From an uncultured Eubacteriales bacterium (GTDB lineage: Bacteria; Bacillota_A; Clostridia; Oscillospirales; Acutalibacteraceae), in contig CAKSGI010000010.1 in the NCBI GenBank assembly GCA_934454005.1, forward strand, positions 1 to 22,013: 22,013 nucleotides of DNA, written 5' to 3'. Below the pieces are notes generated by a model. The model was given only the letters and a program-made list of their open reading frames with translations, was not told the origin of the DNA and did no database searches. Positions 5,827-14,302 of the stretch are shown in pieces (the stretch's first letter is position 1; every line of letters begins with the position of its first letter). A program made the position numbers and the translations under genes.

Positions 5827-8800
5827 TTATTTTTCTTCTTCATAAAGTTTTGATAATTTAAGTAAATGATCATATCTATCAGAAGCTAATTTTTCAGCTT
5901 TACTAAATAATTGCTCTGCACGATCTGGAAATGCACGTTTTAAAGAGTTATAACGTACCTCTCCCATAATAAAGTCACGATAACTTGCGCTTGGAGCCTT
6001 ACTATCTAAAATAAATGGATTTTTCCCTTCATCAGCAAGACGTGGATCAAATCTAAACATGTTCCAGTATCCAGCTGCAACAGCCTTTTTCTCTTCAATT
6101 TGAGATATACCCATACCACCTTTTATTCCATGATTTATACATGGAGCATAAGCGATAATTATCGAAGGACCATTATAGCTCTCAGCCTCATTAAACGCTT
6201 TTATGCATTGGTTATAATCAGCACCCATAGCTATTTGAGCAACATACACATATCCATAGCTCATAGCTATTCCAGCTAAATCCTTTTTCTTAGTAGCCTT
6301 TCCAGTTGCCGCAAACTGTGCAACTGATCCAACAGGAGTTGCCTTTGATGCTTGACCACCTGTATTAGAATATACTTCTGTATCAAATACTAAAATATTT
6401 ACATTTTCCCCGGAAGCTATAACATGATCAAGGCCGCCAAATCCAATATCATACGCCCAACCATCACCACCAAAAATCCAGATAGATTTCTTTGCAAGAT
6501 AATCTTTGTCCTTTAAAGTTTTCCTTGCAAGTTTAGAAATATCGCTATCAGAATTTGCGATAAATTCTAATTTAGAAATTAAATTGTCTGTAGCTTCTCT
6601 ATTTGCTTTGCTATCTGTAAATGTGTCAAGGTATTTTTTACAAATTTCTTTAGTTTCGGACTCAGAAGTTTTGGCATAAATTTCTTCCACATAAGAGGCA
6701 AGTCTTGTACGCATAGCGTTTTGACCAAGAGCCATACCAAGACCAAATTCTGCATTATCTTCAAATAATGAATTTTGCCATGCAGGGCCTCTACCTTCTT
6801 TATTAACAGTATATGGAGTTGCTGGCGCAGATCCTCCCCAAATAGAGGAACAACCTGTTGCATTAGCAATAAACATTCTATCGCCAAACAATTGTGTTGC
6901 CAATTTAGCATATGGTGTTTCACCGCATCCTGCACAAGCACCAGAGAATTCAAGAAGAGGTTGTTTAAACTGACTTCCTTTCACAGTTGTTGGTTTAAAT
7001 TTTTCTAGAACTTCAGGCTTTACATCTAATGTTCTTCCATAATCGAAAACTTCCTGGTATTTAAGCTGATCATCAATAGGCTTCATAATTAGAGCTTTAT
7101 TACCTTTCATTCCCGGACATACCTGTGCACAACTCCCACAACCTGTACAGTCAAGTGTTGAAATAGTCATAGCAAAATTATATCCTGGTAAACCAGTCAT
7201 CTTTTTAGACTTTGTAACATTCGGAGCCTTAGCCAATTCTTCATCTGTCATAATCGCAGGACGTATAACAGCATGTGGGCAAACATATGAACAAAAGTTA
7301 CACTGAATACAATTTTCTGGTTGCCAATCAGGAACATCAACAGCTATACCACGTTTCTCATATGCAGCTGAACCTTGAGGAGCAGTTCCGTCTGCATGGT
7401 CTACAAATGTTGAAACAGGCAATTCGTTACCTTTATAAGAGTTTACAGGACGAAGAATCTCTTTTACATATCTATTTAAATCTTCTCTAGGACCTTCTAC
7501 ATTTTGAACTTTTTCATCCTTAACTTCAATATTTTTCCATGTTTCTGGAACATCAACCTTATGGACATCTTGCATTCCTCTGTCTATAGCTTTATGATTC
7601 ATAGCAACAATATGTTCGCCTTTTTTGCCATATGATTTTGTTGCTGCATCTTTCATATATTTAAGAGCTTTTTCTGCAGAAATAATATTCGCAATTTTAA
7701 AGAATGCAGATTGTAAAACTGTATTAATTCTTCCCCCAAGACCAATTTCTTTGCCTATCTTTATACCGTCAATAATATAAAAATTAATATTATTTTCTGC
7801 AATAATCTTCTTCATTTTATTAGGTAATCTCTTATCTAGTTCATCTGCACTCCAAGGACAATTAAGCAAGAAATTTCCGTTTTCTTTAAGATCCCCAACC
7901 ATATCATATTTATCAACATAAGAAGGGTTATGGCAAGCAACAAAATCTGCTTTGCTAATATAGTATGTAGCCTTTATTGGCTCATCTCCAAAGCGCAAGT
8001 GAGAAACAGTTAATCCACCAGATTTTTTAGAATCATAAGCAAAATATCCTTGCGCATACATGTTTGTATGGTCCCCAATAATTTTTATGGAATTTTTATT
8101 AGCACCAACAGTTCCATCAGCTCCAAGTCCCCAGAATTTGCAAGAATGTATTCCTTTTGGAGTCGTATCAGGATTTTCTTTAATATCTAATGAAAGATTT
8201 GTAACATCATCTGTAATTCCGATAGTAAATCTCTTTTTAGGTACACTACTTTGCATATTTCTATAAACTGCTATAAGTTGAGCTGGTGTTGTATCCTTAG
8301 ATCCCAAACCATAACGACCTGTATATACTGGTACACTGCCAAATTGTGTTCCATTAATAGCTGCTAAAACATCTAAGTACAGGGGTTCACCAATAGAACC
8401 TGGCTCTTTTGTTCTATCTAAAACAGATATAGCTTTAACAGTTGAAGGGATTACATCCGTTAAATATTTAGCAACAAATGGCCTATAAAGTCTAACTTTC
8501 ACTAATCCTAATTTCTCTCCAGAAGCATTTAAATAATCTACAACTTCTTCTAAAGCCTCACATACAGATCCCATCGCAATAACAACATGCTCAGCATTTG
8601 GATCTCCATAATAATTAAATGGTTTATAATCCGTTCCAATTTTTTCATTCACTTTATTCATATATTCAACTACTGTTTCTGGAATAGCCTCATAATATTT
8701 ATTACAAGCTTCTCTTGCTTGGAAGAAAATATCATCATTCTGTGCTGTTCCACGAATAACTGGATGTTCAGGATTTAATGCACGACGTCGAAACGCTTCA

Positions 8801-9399
8801 ACTGCATCCCAATCCAACATTTCTCCTAGATCTTCATAATCCCAGGTTTCTATTTTTTGAATTTCATGAGAAGTTCTAAACCCATCAAAAAAATGCAAAA
8901 AAGGAACTCTACCCTTAATAGCTGATAAGTGAGCTACAGCTGATAAGTCCATAACTTCTTGAGGACTATTAGAGCACAACATAGCATAGCCCGTTTGGCG
9001 ACAAGCATATATATCAGAGTGATCACCAAATATTGATAATGCATGACTTGTAAGAGCACGAGCAGAAACATGAATAACACTCGGTAAAAGTTCTCCGGCC
9101 ATTTTATACATGTTGGGAATCATAAGTAATAATCCTTGTGACGCAGTGTAGGTAGTCGTAAATGCACCCGCAGCTAAAGAACCATGAACAGCACCTGCTG
9201 CCCCAGCTTCAGACTGCATTTCAGTAACCTTTACCTCTCTGCCAAAAAGATTTTTTCTTCCTGCGGCTGCGTATTTATCTGTTTCGTCAGCCATTACTGA
9301 TGAAGGTGTAATCGGATAGATAGCTGCAACATCAGTAAACGCATAAGACACGTGTGCTGCTGCATTATTACCATCCATAGTTTTCATTTTTCTTGACAT
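5827..9399 (-). CDS. nifJ: Pyruvate:ferredoxin (flavodoxin) oxidoreductase
   Basis: A 1190-residue single-chain enzyme that converts pyruvate and CoA to acetyl-CoA and CO2 while reducing ferredoxin, central to anaerobic metabolism in the cytosol. Domains in order: N-terminal TPP-pyrimidine half with YPITPSS (about 28-34) and TEMQSEAGAAGA with Glu64; transketolase-like and CoA-binding parts (to about 620); a two-cluster ferredoxin domain with Cys697/700/703/707 and Cys751/754/757/761; then the TPP-binding half. That half has GGDGWAYDIGFGGLDH (about 977-992) and the proximal-cluster cysteines Cys822, Cys825, Cys850 and, near the end, Cys1087. All expected residues are present. The ATG at 9399 follows AGGAGG by nine bases. 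Single-gene unit with its own promoter and terminator. Confidence 0.98.
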   Translation of the reverse strand: MSRKMKTMDGNNAAAHVSYAFTDVAAIYPITPSSVMADETDKYAAAGRKNLFGREVKVTEMQSEAGAAGAVHGSLAAGAFTTTYTASQGLLLMIPNMYKMAGELLPSVIHVSARALTSHALSIFGDHSDIYACRQTGYAMLCSNSPQEVMDLSAVAHLSAIKGRVPFLHFFDGFRTSHEIQKIETWDYEDLGEMLDWDAVEAFRRRALNPEHPVIRGTAQNDDIFFQAREACNKYYEAIPETVVEYMNKVNEKIGTDYKPFNYYGDPNAEHVVIAMGSVCEALEEVVDYLNASGEKLGLVKVRLYRPFVAKYLTDVIPSTVKAISVLDRTKEPGSIGEPLYLDVLAAINGTQFGSVPVYTGRYGLGSKDTTPAQLIAVYRNMQSSVPKKRFTIGITDDVTNLSLDIKENPDTTPKGIHSCKFWGLGADGTVGANKNSIKIIGDHTNMYAQGYFAYDSKKSGGLTVSHLRFGDEPIKATYYISKADFVACHNPSYVDKYDMVGDLKENGNFLLNCPWSADELDKRLPNKMKKIIAENNINFYIIDGIKIGKEIGLGGRINTVLQSAFFKIANIISAEKALKYMKDAATKSYGKKGEHIVAMNHKAIDRGMQDVHKVDVPETWKNIEVKDEKVQNVEGPREDLNRYVKEILRPVNSYKGNELPVSTFVDHADGTAPQGSAAYEKRGIAVDVPDWQPENCIQCNFCSYVCPHAVIRPAIMTDEELAKAPNVTKSKKMTGLPGYNFAMTISTLDCTGCGSCAQVCPGMKGNKALIMKPIDDQLKYQEVFDYGRTLDVKPEVLEKFKPTTVKGSQFKQPLLEFSGACAGCGETPYAKLATQLFGDRMFIANATGCSSIWGGSAPATPYTVNKEGRGPAWQNSLFEDNAEFGLGMALGQNAMRTRLASYVEEIYAKTSESETKEICKKYLDTFTDSKANREATDNLISKLEFIANSDSDISKLARKTLKDKDYLAKKSIWIFGGDGWAYDIGFGGLDHVIASGENVNILVFDTEVYSNTGGQASKATPVGSVAQFAATGKATKKKDLAGIAMSYGYVYVAQIAMGADYNQCIKAFNEAESYNGPSIIIAYAPCINHGIKGGMGISQIEEKKAVAAGYWNMFRFDPRLADEGKNPFILDSKAPSASYRDFIMGEVRYNSLKRAFPDRAEQLFSKAEKLASDRYDHLLKLSKLYEEEK

Positions 9400-9458
9400 C
9401 TAGTATTTCCTCCTAAATAAAAGTTTAAAAACTTTATCTAATAAAATAAGTATAACTG

Positions 9459-9495
9459 CTTATATCATTCTATCACTTTTATTTCAAGCTGTAAA
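9459..9495 (-). promoter_or_regulatory. nifJ promoter (two overlapping candidates)
   Basis: Two overlapping minus-strand matches, each with 17-base spacing: TTTACA (9495-9490) with TAGAAT (9472-9467), and TTGAAA (9487-9482) with TATAAG (9464-9459). Both have TG one base before the -10 box. Either would start transcription 50-65 bases before the nifJ ATG. A weak palindrome (AAAGTTTTTAAACTTT) lies between promoter and ribosome binding site; I do not recognise it as a known operator. Confidence 0.7.
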
Positions 9496-9514
9496 GTACA
9501 GACCAATATATAAA

Positions 9515-9526
9515 CACGCCTGTCTC
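9515..9526 (+). repeat. Possible solitary insertion-sequence end
   Basis: CACGCCTGTCTC here is identical to 12 bases at 4005-4016, which form the left end of the decayed insertion sequence. The bases after it (ATAAAAAATGATG) differ from that element, and no transposase frame follows. It may be the remains of another element with a related end, or chance. The rest of 9400-9757 holds the nifJ promoter and two hairpins. Confidence 0.35.
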
Positions 9527-9665
9527 ATAAAAAATGATGTATAATAGTAATATGTGAGTAATAGTTTCAAAATATCATATCGCAGAAAAACAGTATACAA
9601 TCAAAACCGAAAGAGTTTACATAAAATTATAGGAATATTATAAAAATACAAAGAAATAGATATAC

Positions 9666-9696
9666 AAAGACACATTGTCCAGAGTCATGTGTCTTT
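9666..9696. terminator. Symmetric hairpin near the nifJ upstream region
   Basis: AAAGACACA and TGTGTCTTT form a 9-bp perfect stem around a 13-base loop. The A/T ends on both sides would let it act in either direction. It is the second of two hairpins between the four-helix protein gene (stop at 9758) and nifJ, so it probably backs up the first. Confidence 0.5.
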
Positions 9697-9705
9697 ATAT
9701 AATTA

Positions 9706-9731
9706 AAGAAGCGATTATTAAATCGCTTCTT
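9706..9731 (-). terminator. Intrinsic terminator after the four-helix protein gene
   Basis: Perfect 11-bp stem AAGAAGCGATT / AATCGCTTCTT with a 4-base loop, followed on the minus strand by TTTAATTATATAAAG. It lies about 27 bases behind the stop at 9758 and is the first clear terminator after the long nusB-recN unit. Confidence 0.75.
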
Positions 9732-9757
9732 ATCCCTGTTTATTAGTAAAAACAATT

Positions 9758-10162
9758 CTAAACAATATTTTTCTTTGTTTGTTTTGTGATTATATCTTTC
9801 AATATTACAATAACAATTAATGAAATAAGTGAAAATAAACTAAATATAGATTGTTCTCTGTTAAATATAGCAAAAATTAAATTAAAAATAATATTTGCTA
9901 ATATAACCACATTAATTATTATTTCAAAATATGTAGATATAGATTTTGATTGCGATCTTATATTATCAGATGATAAATCTTTTTCTCTCTTTGAAGTTTT
10001 AGAATTATTAAAACTTTTTATTAGTTCTTGAATCCAAAAACAAACCCAGCCAAGGTATTTAAACTGATAGTCCCTTTGCATTTCACCTAAAGCAATAAGC
10101 ACAATCGCAACTAAAACAAGTAATAAATTTATCAAGTTATATTTTTTTTTCAATTTAATCAA
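9758..10162 (-). CDS. Four-helix membrane protein of unknown function (paralogue 1)
   Basis: A 134-residue protein I do not recognise. Four hydrophobic segments are visible at about 9-26, 36-50, 79-100 and 105-124, with a charged, Lys/Ser-rich loop (about 50-76) between the two hairpins and a lysine-rich end. It is clearly related to the upstream neighbour at 10397-10846: both have Y.G....WIQ.LI, then S.SIS-(YF)EI..N..IL.NII.NLI, then REQS or RQEQS, then ILK-(D/E)-II and a K/RKNI end. The start is TTG at 10162, with GGAGG seven bases upstream; no in-frame ATG fits. No catalytic or binding motif is seen. It lies between recN and nifJ and may be co-transcribed with its paralogue or use a weak promoter at 10327-10355. 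Confidence 0.75.
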   Translation of the reverse strand: MIKLKKKYNLINLLLVLVAIVLIALGEMQRDYQFKYLGWVCFWIQELIKSFNNSKTSKREKDLSSDNIRSQSKSISTYFEIIINVVILANIIFNLIFAIFNREQSIFSLFSLISLIVIVILKDIITKQTKKNIV

Positions 10163-10326
10163 ACTAATTCCTCCTCTCTTTTAGCTCTCTAATATATTAT
10201 ATTTACTCCGACTTGTTTTTATCGTAATAAATATATCTGCATTGTATAATATCAGTGTAATTAATGTTTGGTACTTTTATAAATAGTTTTTCAACGATTC
10301 AGATAATTTTAACATATTTATTTTTC

Positions 10327-10355
10327 ATTATAAAATGTGTAAATCTGACAACCAA
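10327..10355 (-). promoter_or_regulatory. Weak promoter candidate for paralogue 1
   Basis: Minus strand TTGGTT (10355-10350), 17 bases, TATAAT (10332-10327). The -10 box is perfect but the -35 matches only four of six. It would give a leader of about 160 bases before the TTG at 10162. No terminator is obvious in the 234-base gap between the two paralogues, so read-through is equally possible. Confidence 0.35.
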
Positions 10356-10396
10356 AAACCAACAATAGCTATTATCAATTTTTTATTTTCTTAAAC

Positions 10397-10846
10397 TTAA
10401 TGAATATTTTTACGGATTTTTCTCATAATTATCTCTTTCAATATTATCATCATAACTGATGAAAATACAGAAAATAAATAAATTCCAACAACTATTTGAG
10501 ATTGTTCTTGTCTAAGTACAATCAAAATTAAATTACAAATAATATTTGTTAATATAAATAAATTAAACATTATTTCAAAAGATATAGATCTAGACTTCAG
10601 TTGAATTTCTGAAATCACATCGTTATGTAATAAAATATCCTTATTTTTAAATATTCTAATACTACTATATACCCTTGTTATTAATATCTGAATCCAAACA
10701 AAAAGCCCTCCAAAATACATAAATAAAATGTCATTCTTTATTATACCTAAAATAAAAAACATAGATGTTAATAAGCTACATACAACAACCATCCAATTAT
10801 ATATCTTACCAAATTTACCTTTACAATTGTTATCAATTTTTAACAT
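10397..10846 (-). CDS. Four-helix membrane protein of unknown function (paralogue 2)
   Basis: A 149-residue unrecognised membrane protein, paralogous to the product of 9758-10162. Hydrophobic segments lie at about 17-36, 41-57, 90-111 and 118-139, with a basic loop (about 58-85) and a strongly basic end (MRKIRKNIH). The start is set at the ATG at 10846 because GGTGGAG lies six bases upstream; the in-frame GTG at 10858 overlaps that site. The gene begins 33 bases after the recN stop with no terminator between, so it is probably transcribed with recN. Similarity of the two proteins over their full length suggests tandem duplication followed by divergence. Function unknown; a two-component membrane complex is one possibility, not shown. 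Confidence 0.75.
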   Translation of the reverse strand: MLKIDNNCKGKFGKIYNWMVVVCSLLTSMFFILGIIKNDILFMYFGGLFVWIQILITRVYSSIRIFKNKDILLHNDVISEIQLKSRSISFEIMFNLFILTNIICNLILIVLRQEQSQIVVGIYLFSVFSSVMMIILKEIIMRKIRKNIH

Positions 10847-10879
10847 GTTAATCTCCACCTTCTAAATAAAATACTAAGT

Positions 10880-12553
10880 CTACTTGCACTGACCCATTTC
10901 TATCATCTCCGATGCATTAGCAAGTGTAGTATCAGTAATTTTTTCACCACCTATTATTCTAGCAATCTCCTTTTTTCTTCCATCAAGATCTAATTTTTTT
11001 ATACTTGTATATGTTCTATTATTTTTAACACTCTTACTTATCAAAAAATGTATATCTGATAACGATGCTATTTGAGCTGAATGTGTAACACATATTACTT
11101 GTCTTTTTTTAGAAACTTCTTTTAGCTTAATTCCAACTTTTTGCGCTACTGCACCACTAATTCCTGTATCAATTTCATCAAATATAAGCGAGTCTATTCT
11201 ATCATTATCCGCAGAAACACTTTTTATAGCTAACATTATCCTAGAAAGTTCCCCACCAGACGCTATTTTGGAAATTGGTTTAGGATCTTCACCTGGATTT
11301 GTAGAAATTAAAAATTCAATTTCATCAAAACCATTTATATTTAAATTTCCCTTTTTTATTGATATACAAAACTTTACCCCTGGCATTGCTAGAAATTCCA
11401 ATTCTTCTTTTACATTTTTGGCGAATATATCTGCCACTTGTTTTCTTCGTTTTGATAATATATCTGCTAACTTAATCGTTCTTAACTTACATTCTTTAAA
11501 CAAAACTTTTAATTTCTCGATTTTTTCTTCAAAAAATTCTATATTTTCAAGTTCATCCTTAGCTTTTTTTAAATATTCTAAAACTTCATCTATATTAGAT
11601 CCGTATTTTCTTGTTAATTTATAAATATCATCAAGTCTAAGCTCTATTTTTTCCATCTCATCAGAATCATATTCAACATCATCTGACATGTTTATAATTT
11701 CAGACGCACAATCTTCCAGTTCGTAAACTAAGTTTTTCATTCTAGAATAAAGATCGTTTGCAGTACTTATATATGGAGAAACCTCTAAAATTGAATTAGT
11801 CGCAGATTCCAACAACTGGAGAGCCCCTATATTAGTTTCATCTCCATTAATGAGCTCCTTTGATTTTGATATTGATGAAGATATTTTCTCGCTATTCATA
11901 AATATTTCACGTTGTTCTTTTAATTCTTCCTCTTCACCTCTTATCGGGTTTATCTCCTCTATTTCATTTATCTGATATTTTAAAAGGTCTACTTTTCTTG
12001 CTTTCTCTGATTCATCGATACTTCCTTCATCTAAATTCAATTTTAACTTTCTTAATTCATTAAATTCACTTCTATAATTTTCAAGGTCAATATTTAAACC
12101 ACCTAAATTGTCAACATACTCCAAATGAGTATCTGGCGATAAAAGTCCATAACTTTCATGTTGACCATGGATATTAATTAAATACTTTCCAATCTGCTTC
12201 AATGATGCTACTGTAGCTGGTCTTGAATTAATTCTACATGTACCTTTTCCATTTAGATTTATTTCTCTTTGTATTATTAATAAACCATCTTCATCAATAC
12301 TATATCCTAAATTTTCTATAAGTTCAGTTACCTCTGATGATAAACTATCAAATGTCGCACTAATAAAAGCTCTCTCAGAACCCGTTCTTATAATGTCTTT
12401 CGGTGCTCTATGACCTAAGATTAAATTTATAGAGTCTATCACTATTGATTTTCCTGCACCAGTTTCGCCCGTCATAACATTAAATCCATCAGAAAAATCT
12501 ATACTTGTTTTTTCAATTACTGCTATATTCTCTATATATAAATTCAAAATCAT
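10880..12553 (-). CDS. recN: DNA repair protein RecN
   Basis: A 557-residue SMC-like ATPase that acts early in repair of double-strand breaks. The N-terminal head has the Walker A motif GETGAGKS (29-36) and NIHGQHES (127-134). A helical coiled-coil region follows (about 155-385). The C-terminal head has the ABC signature ASGGELSR (431-438) and the Walker B region SLIFDEIDTG (455-464), with VTHSAQIA after it. Length and order are normal. The ATG at 12553 follows AAAGGA. It comes 56 bases after nadK, the place where argR commonly lies in relatives; there is no room for argR here. The first of two membrane-protein genes follows closely. Confidence 0.97.
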   Translation of the reverse strand: MILNLYIENIAVIEKTSIDFSDGFNVMTGETGAGKSIVIDSINLILGHRAPKDIIRTGSERAFISATFDSLSSEVTELIENLGYSIDEDGLLIIQREINLNGKGTCRINSRPATVASLKQIGKYLINIHGQHESYGLLSPDTHLEYVDNLGGLNIDLENYRSEFNELRKLKLNLDEGSIDESEKARKVDLLKYQINEIEEINPIRGEEEELKEQREIFMNSEKISSSISKSKELINGDETNIGALQLLESATNSILEVSPYISTANDLYSRMKNLVYELEDCASEIINMSDDVEYDSDEMEKIELRLDDIYKLTRKYGSNIDEVLEYLKKAKDELENIEFFEEKIEKLKVLFKECKLRTIKLADILSKRRKQVADIFAKNVKEELEFLAMPGVKFCISIKKGNLNINGFDEIEFLISTNPGEDPKPISKIASGGELSRIMLAIKSVSADNDRIDSLIFDEIDTGISGAVAQKVGIKLKEVSKKRQVICVTHSAQIASLSDIHFLISKSVKNNRTYTSIKKLDLDGRKKEIARIIGGEKITDTTLANASEMIEMGQCK

Positions 12554-12609
12554 AGAATTATCTTTCCTTTATTTTTTTAGTTTAAACTTATCTTATATTG
12601 TTTCTATCC

Positions 12610-13476
12610 CTAAATCCTTCTCTTAGAGAACTTTTGATCCAATACTTCGTAAAAATTATATTTCTTCAATTTTATAAGCTTTACTTTTGTATCAGATAAA
12701 CTAATCGATACTGTATTATTATCGTTAATCAAAGTTGTATCTCTGCCATCCACAGACAAAAACACTTCATCTTTTCTTCTCAATCTAGTATTTATATCAA
12801 TTTTAGATTCTCTATTAAAAATAACTGATCTAGACAACATCGAATGCTGACATATAGGCGTTAATAAAATACAGTCTAACTTAGGTTCTATAATCGGTCC
12901 ACCTGCAGATAAAGAATATGCCGTAGATCCTGTCGGCGTAGAAAGTATTATACCATCTGCAATATATCTATTCATCTTATTACCATTCAAAAAAACATTT
13001 AAATCTACAACTCCAGAATATGCTGACTTAGATATAACTACATCATTTAATGCATAGAACTCCTTAATATCAAAACTATCTATTTTATTTGTAACATTAA
13101 CATAAAGCATAGCTCTATTTTCAATCTCATATTTTCCTTCAACAAGATTTTCTATTTCATCAATTTCAGTTTTTTCTAATTCCGCAACAAACCCAACTCT
13201 TCCAAGGTTTAGACCTAATATTGGTTTTGAAAACTTTGCTGCATACTTTGCTTTATGAATGATAGTTCCATCTCCACCAATGGTTATAACAGTATCACAA
13301 TCACTTATTAGTTCATCCATCTCCTTATATATTTTAATATTATTATCATTAAAATATTTGCCTTGTTTTTCTAGCATCATCGGTTTTGAACCTAGTGATA
13401 AAACTTTTTTTATTAGTTTTTGAGCATAAATGTCTGCATCTTTTTTTGATAGATTGGGTAAAATCGCTATTTTCAA
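12610..13476 (-). CDS. nadK: NAD kinase
   Basis: Encodes ATP- or polyphosphate-dependent NAD kinase, which makes NADP. The start chosen is TTG at 13476, giving the family-typical MKIAILPNLSKKDA start (288 residues). GGTGGGA lies six bases upstream, and the gene then follows the tlyA stop by one base. An ATG at 13491 would add five residues and overlap tlyA but has no ribosome binding site. Motifs: GGDGT (about 67-71) for nucleotide binding, ALND (142-145) for NAD, and TPTGSTAY (180-187) with AGGPI after it. Part of the nusB-recN unit, between tlyA and recN. Confidence 0.95.
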   Translation of the reverse strand: MKIAILPNLSKKDADIYAQKLIKKVLSLGSKPMMLEKQGKYFNDNNIKIYKEMDELISDCDTVITIGGDGTIIHKAKYAAKFSKPILGLNLGRVGFVAELEKTEIDEIENLVEGKYEIENRAMLYVNVTNKIDSFDIKEFYALNDVVISKSAYSGVVDLNVFLNGNKMNRYIADGIILSTPTGSTAYSLSAGGPIIEPKLDCILLTPICQHSMLSRSVIFNRESKIDINTRLRRKDEVFLSVDGRDTTLINDNNTVSISLSDTKVKLIKLKKYNFYEVLDQKFSKRRI

Positions 13477-13477
13477 A

Positions 13478-14302
13478 TTATATCCCACCATTCAAATCAC
13501 AATGTGACCTTTTTACCAGTTTATCTATACCGTCAATATTTTTACAAATGCCTCTTTGAAAATCTTTCGAATTTTCTAAATAAATAAGATACTCTATATT
13601 TCCCTCTGGACCTTTTATAGGAGAATAATCTACTCCTAGTACATTAAATCCATTATCAAGTGCAAAATTTTTAATTTTTTCAATAACTTCTACATGAACT
13701 CTATAATCTCTGACCACACCTTTTTTTCCTACCTTATCTTTTCCTGCTTCAAATTGAGGTTTTATTAAACAAACTGCTTTTGCATTAGAATTCATAAATT
13801 TTTTTGCAACAGGTAAAACTAAGCACAAGGAAATAAATGAAACATCTACACTGAAAAAGTCCACTTTTTCAGAAACATCTCTTTCAGTTATATATCTAAT
13901 GTTGGTTTTTTCTAGATTTACCACTCTTTCATCTGTTCTAAGTTTCCATGCCAATTGACCATATCCTACATCTATTGCATAAATTTTTTTTGCTCCATTT
14001 TGAATCATACAATCAGTAAACCCTCCGGTAGATGCCCCTATATCCATACATATCTTATTTTCAAGGTCAATATCAAAAGATTTTATCGCTTTGTCTAGTT
14101 TTAATCCACCTCTACTTACATAAGGTATCATTTTTCCCCTGACTTCTATTTTTACCATATCATTATAAAAGGTTCCTGGTTTGTCTGACTTTTGATTGTC
14201 AACATAAACATTACCAGCCATAATTAAAGCTTTTGCCTTTTCCCGGCTTTCAACTAAACCTAAATCACAAAGTAAAATATCAAGCCTCTTTTTTTCTTTC
14301 AA
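13478..14302 (-). CDS. tlyA: TlyA-family rRNA 2'-O-methyltransferase / hemolysin-like protein
   Basis: A 274-residue protein with an N-terminal S4 RNA-binding domain (about 5-65, LDILLCDLGLVESREKAKAL) and a C-terminal FtsJ-like methyltransferase fold. The SAM-binding motif is MDIGASTGGFT (86-96), followed by IYAIDVGYGQL and FFSVDVSFISL, and KPQFEAGK holds a conserved lysine. TlyA of mycobacteria methylates 16S and 23S rRNA ribose positions; Firmicute homologues (YqxC type) are less studied, so the exact target is inferred. The start is TTG at 14302 with GAGGTGA six bases upstream. The first 23 bases overlap the end of dxs, implying translational coupling. Confidence 0.92.
   Translation of the reverse strand: MKEKKRLDILLCDLGLVESREKAKALIMAGNVYVDNQKSDKPGTFYNDMVKIEVRGKMIPYVSRGGLKLDKAIKSFDIDLENKICMDIGASTGGFTDCMIQNGAKKIYAIDVGYGQLAWKLRTDERVVNLEKTNIRYITERDVSEKVDFFSVDVSFISLCLVLPVAKKFMNSNAKAVCLIKPQFEAGKDKVGKKGVVRDYRVHVEVIEKIKNFALDNGFNVLGVDYSPIKGPEGNIEYLIYLENSKDFQRGICKNIDGIDKLVKRSHCDLNGGI

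Noticed and set aside
9412..9430. Rex or other redox-regulator operator before nifJ
   Set aside because: The palindrome AAAGTTTTTAAACTTT does not match the TTGTTAA/TTAACAA Rex pattern that I know.
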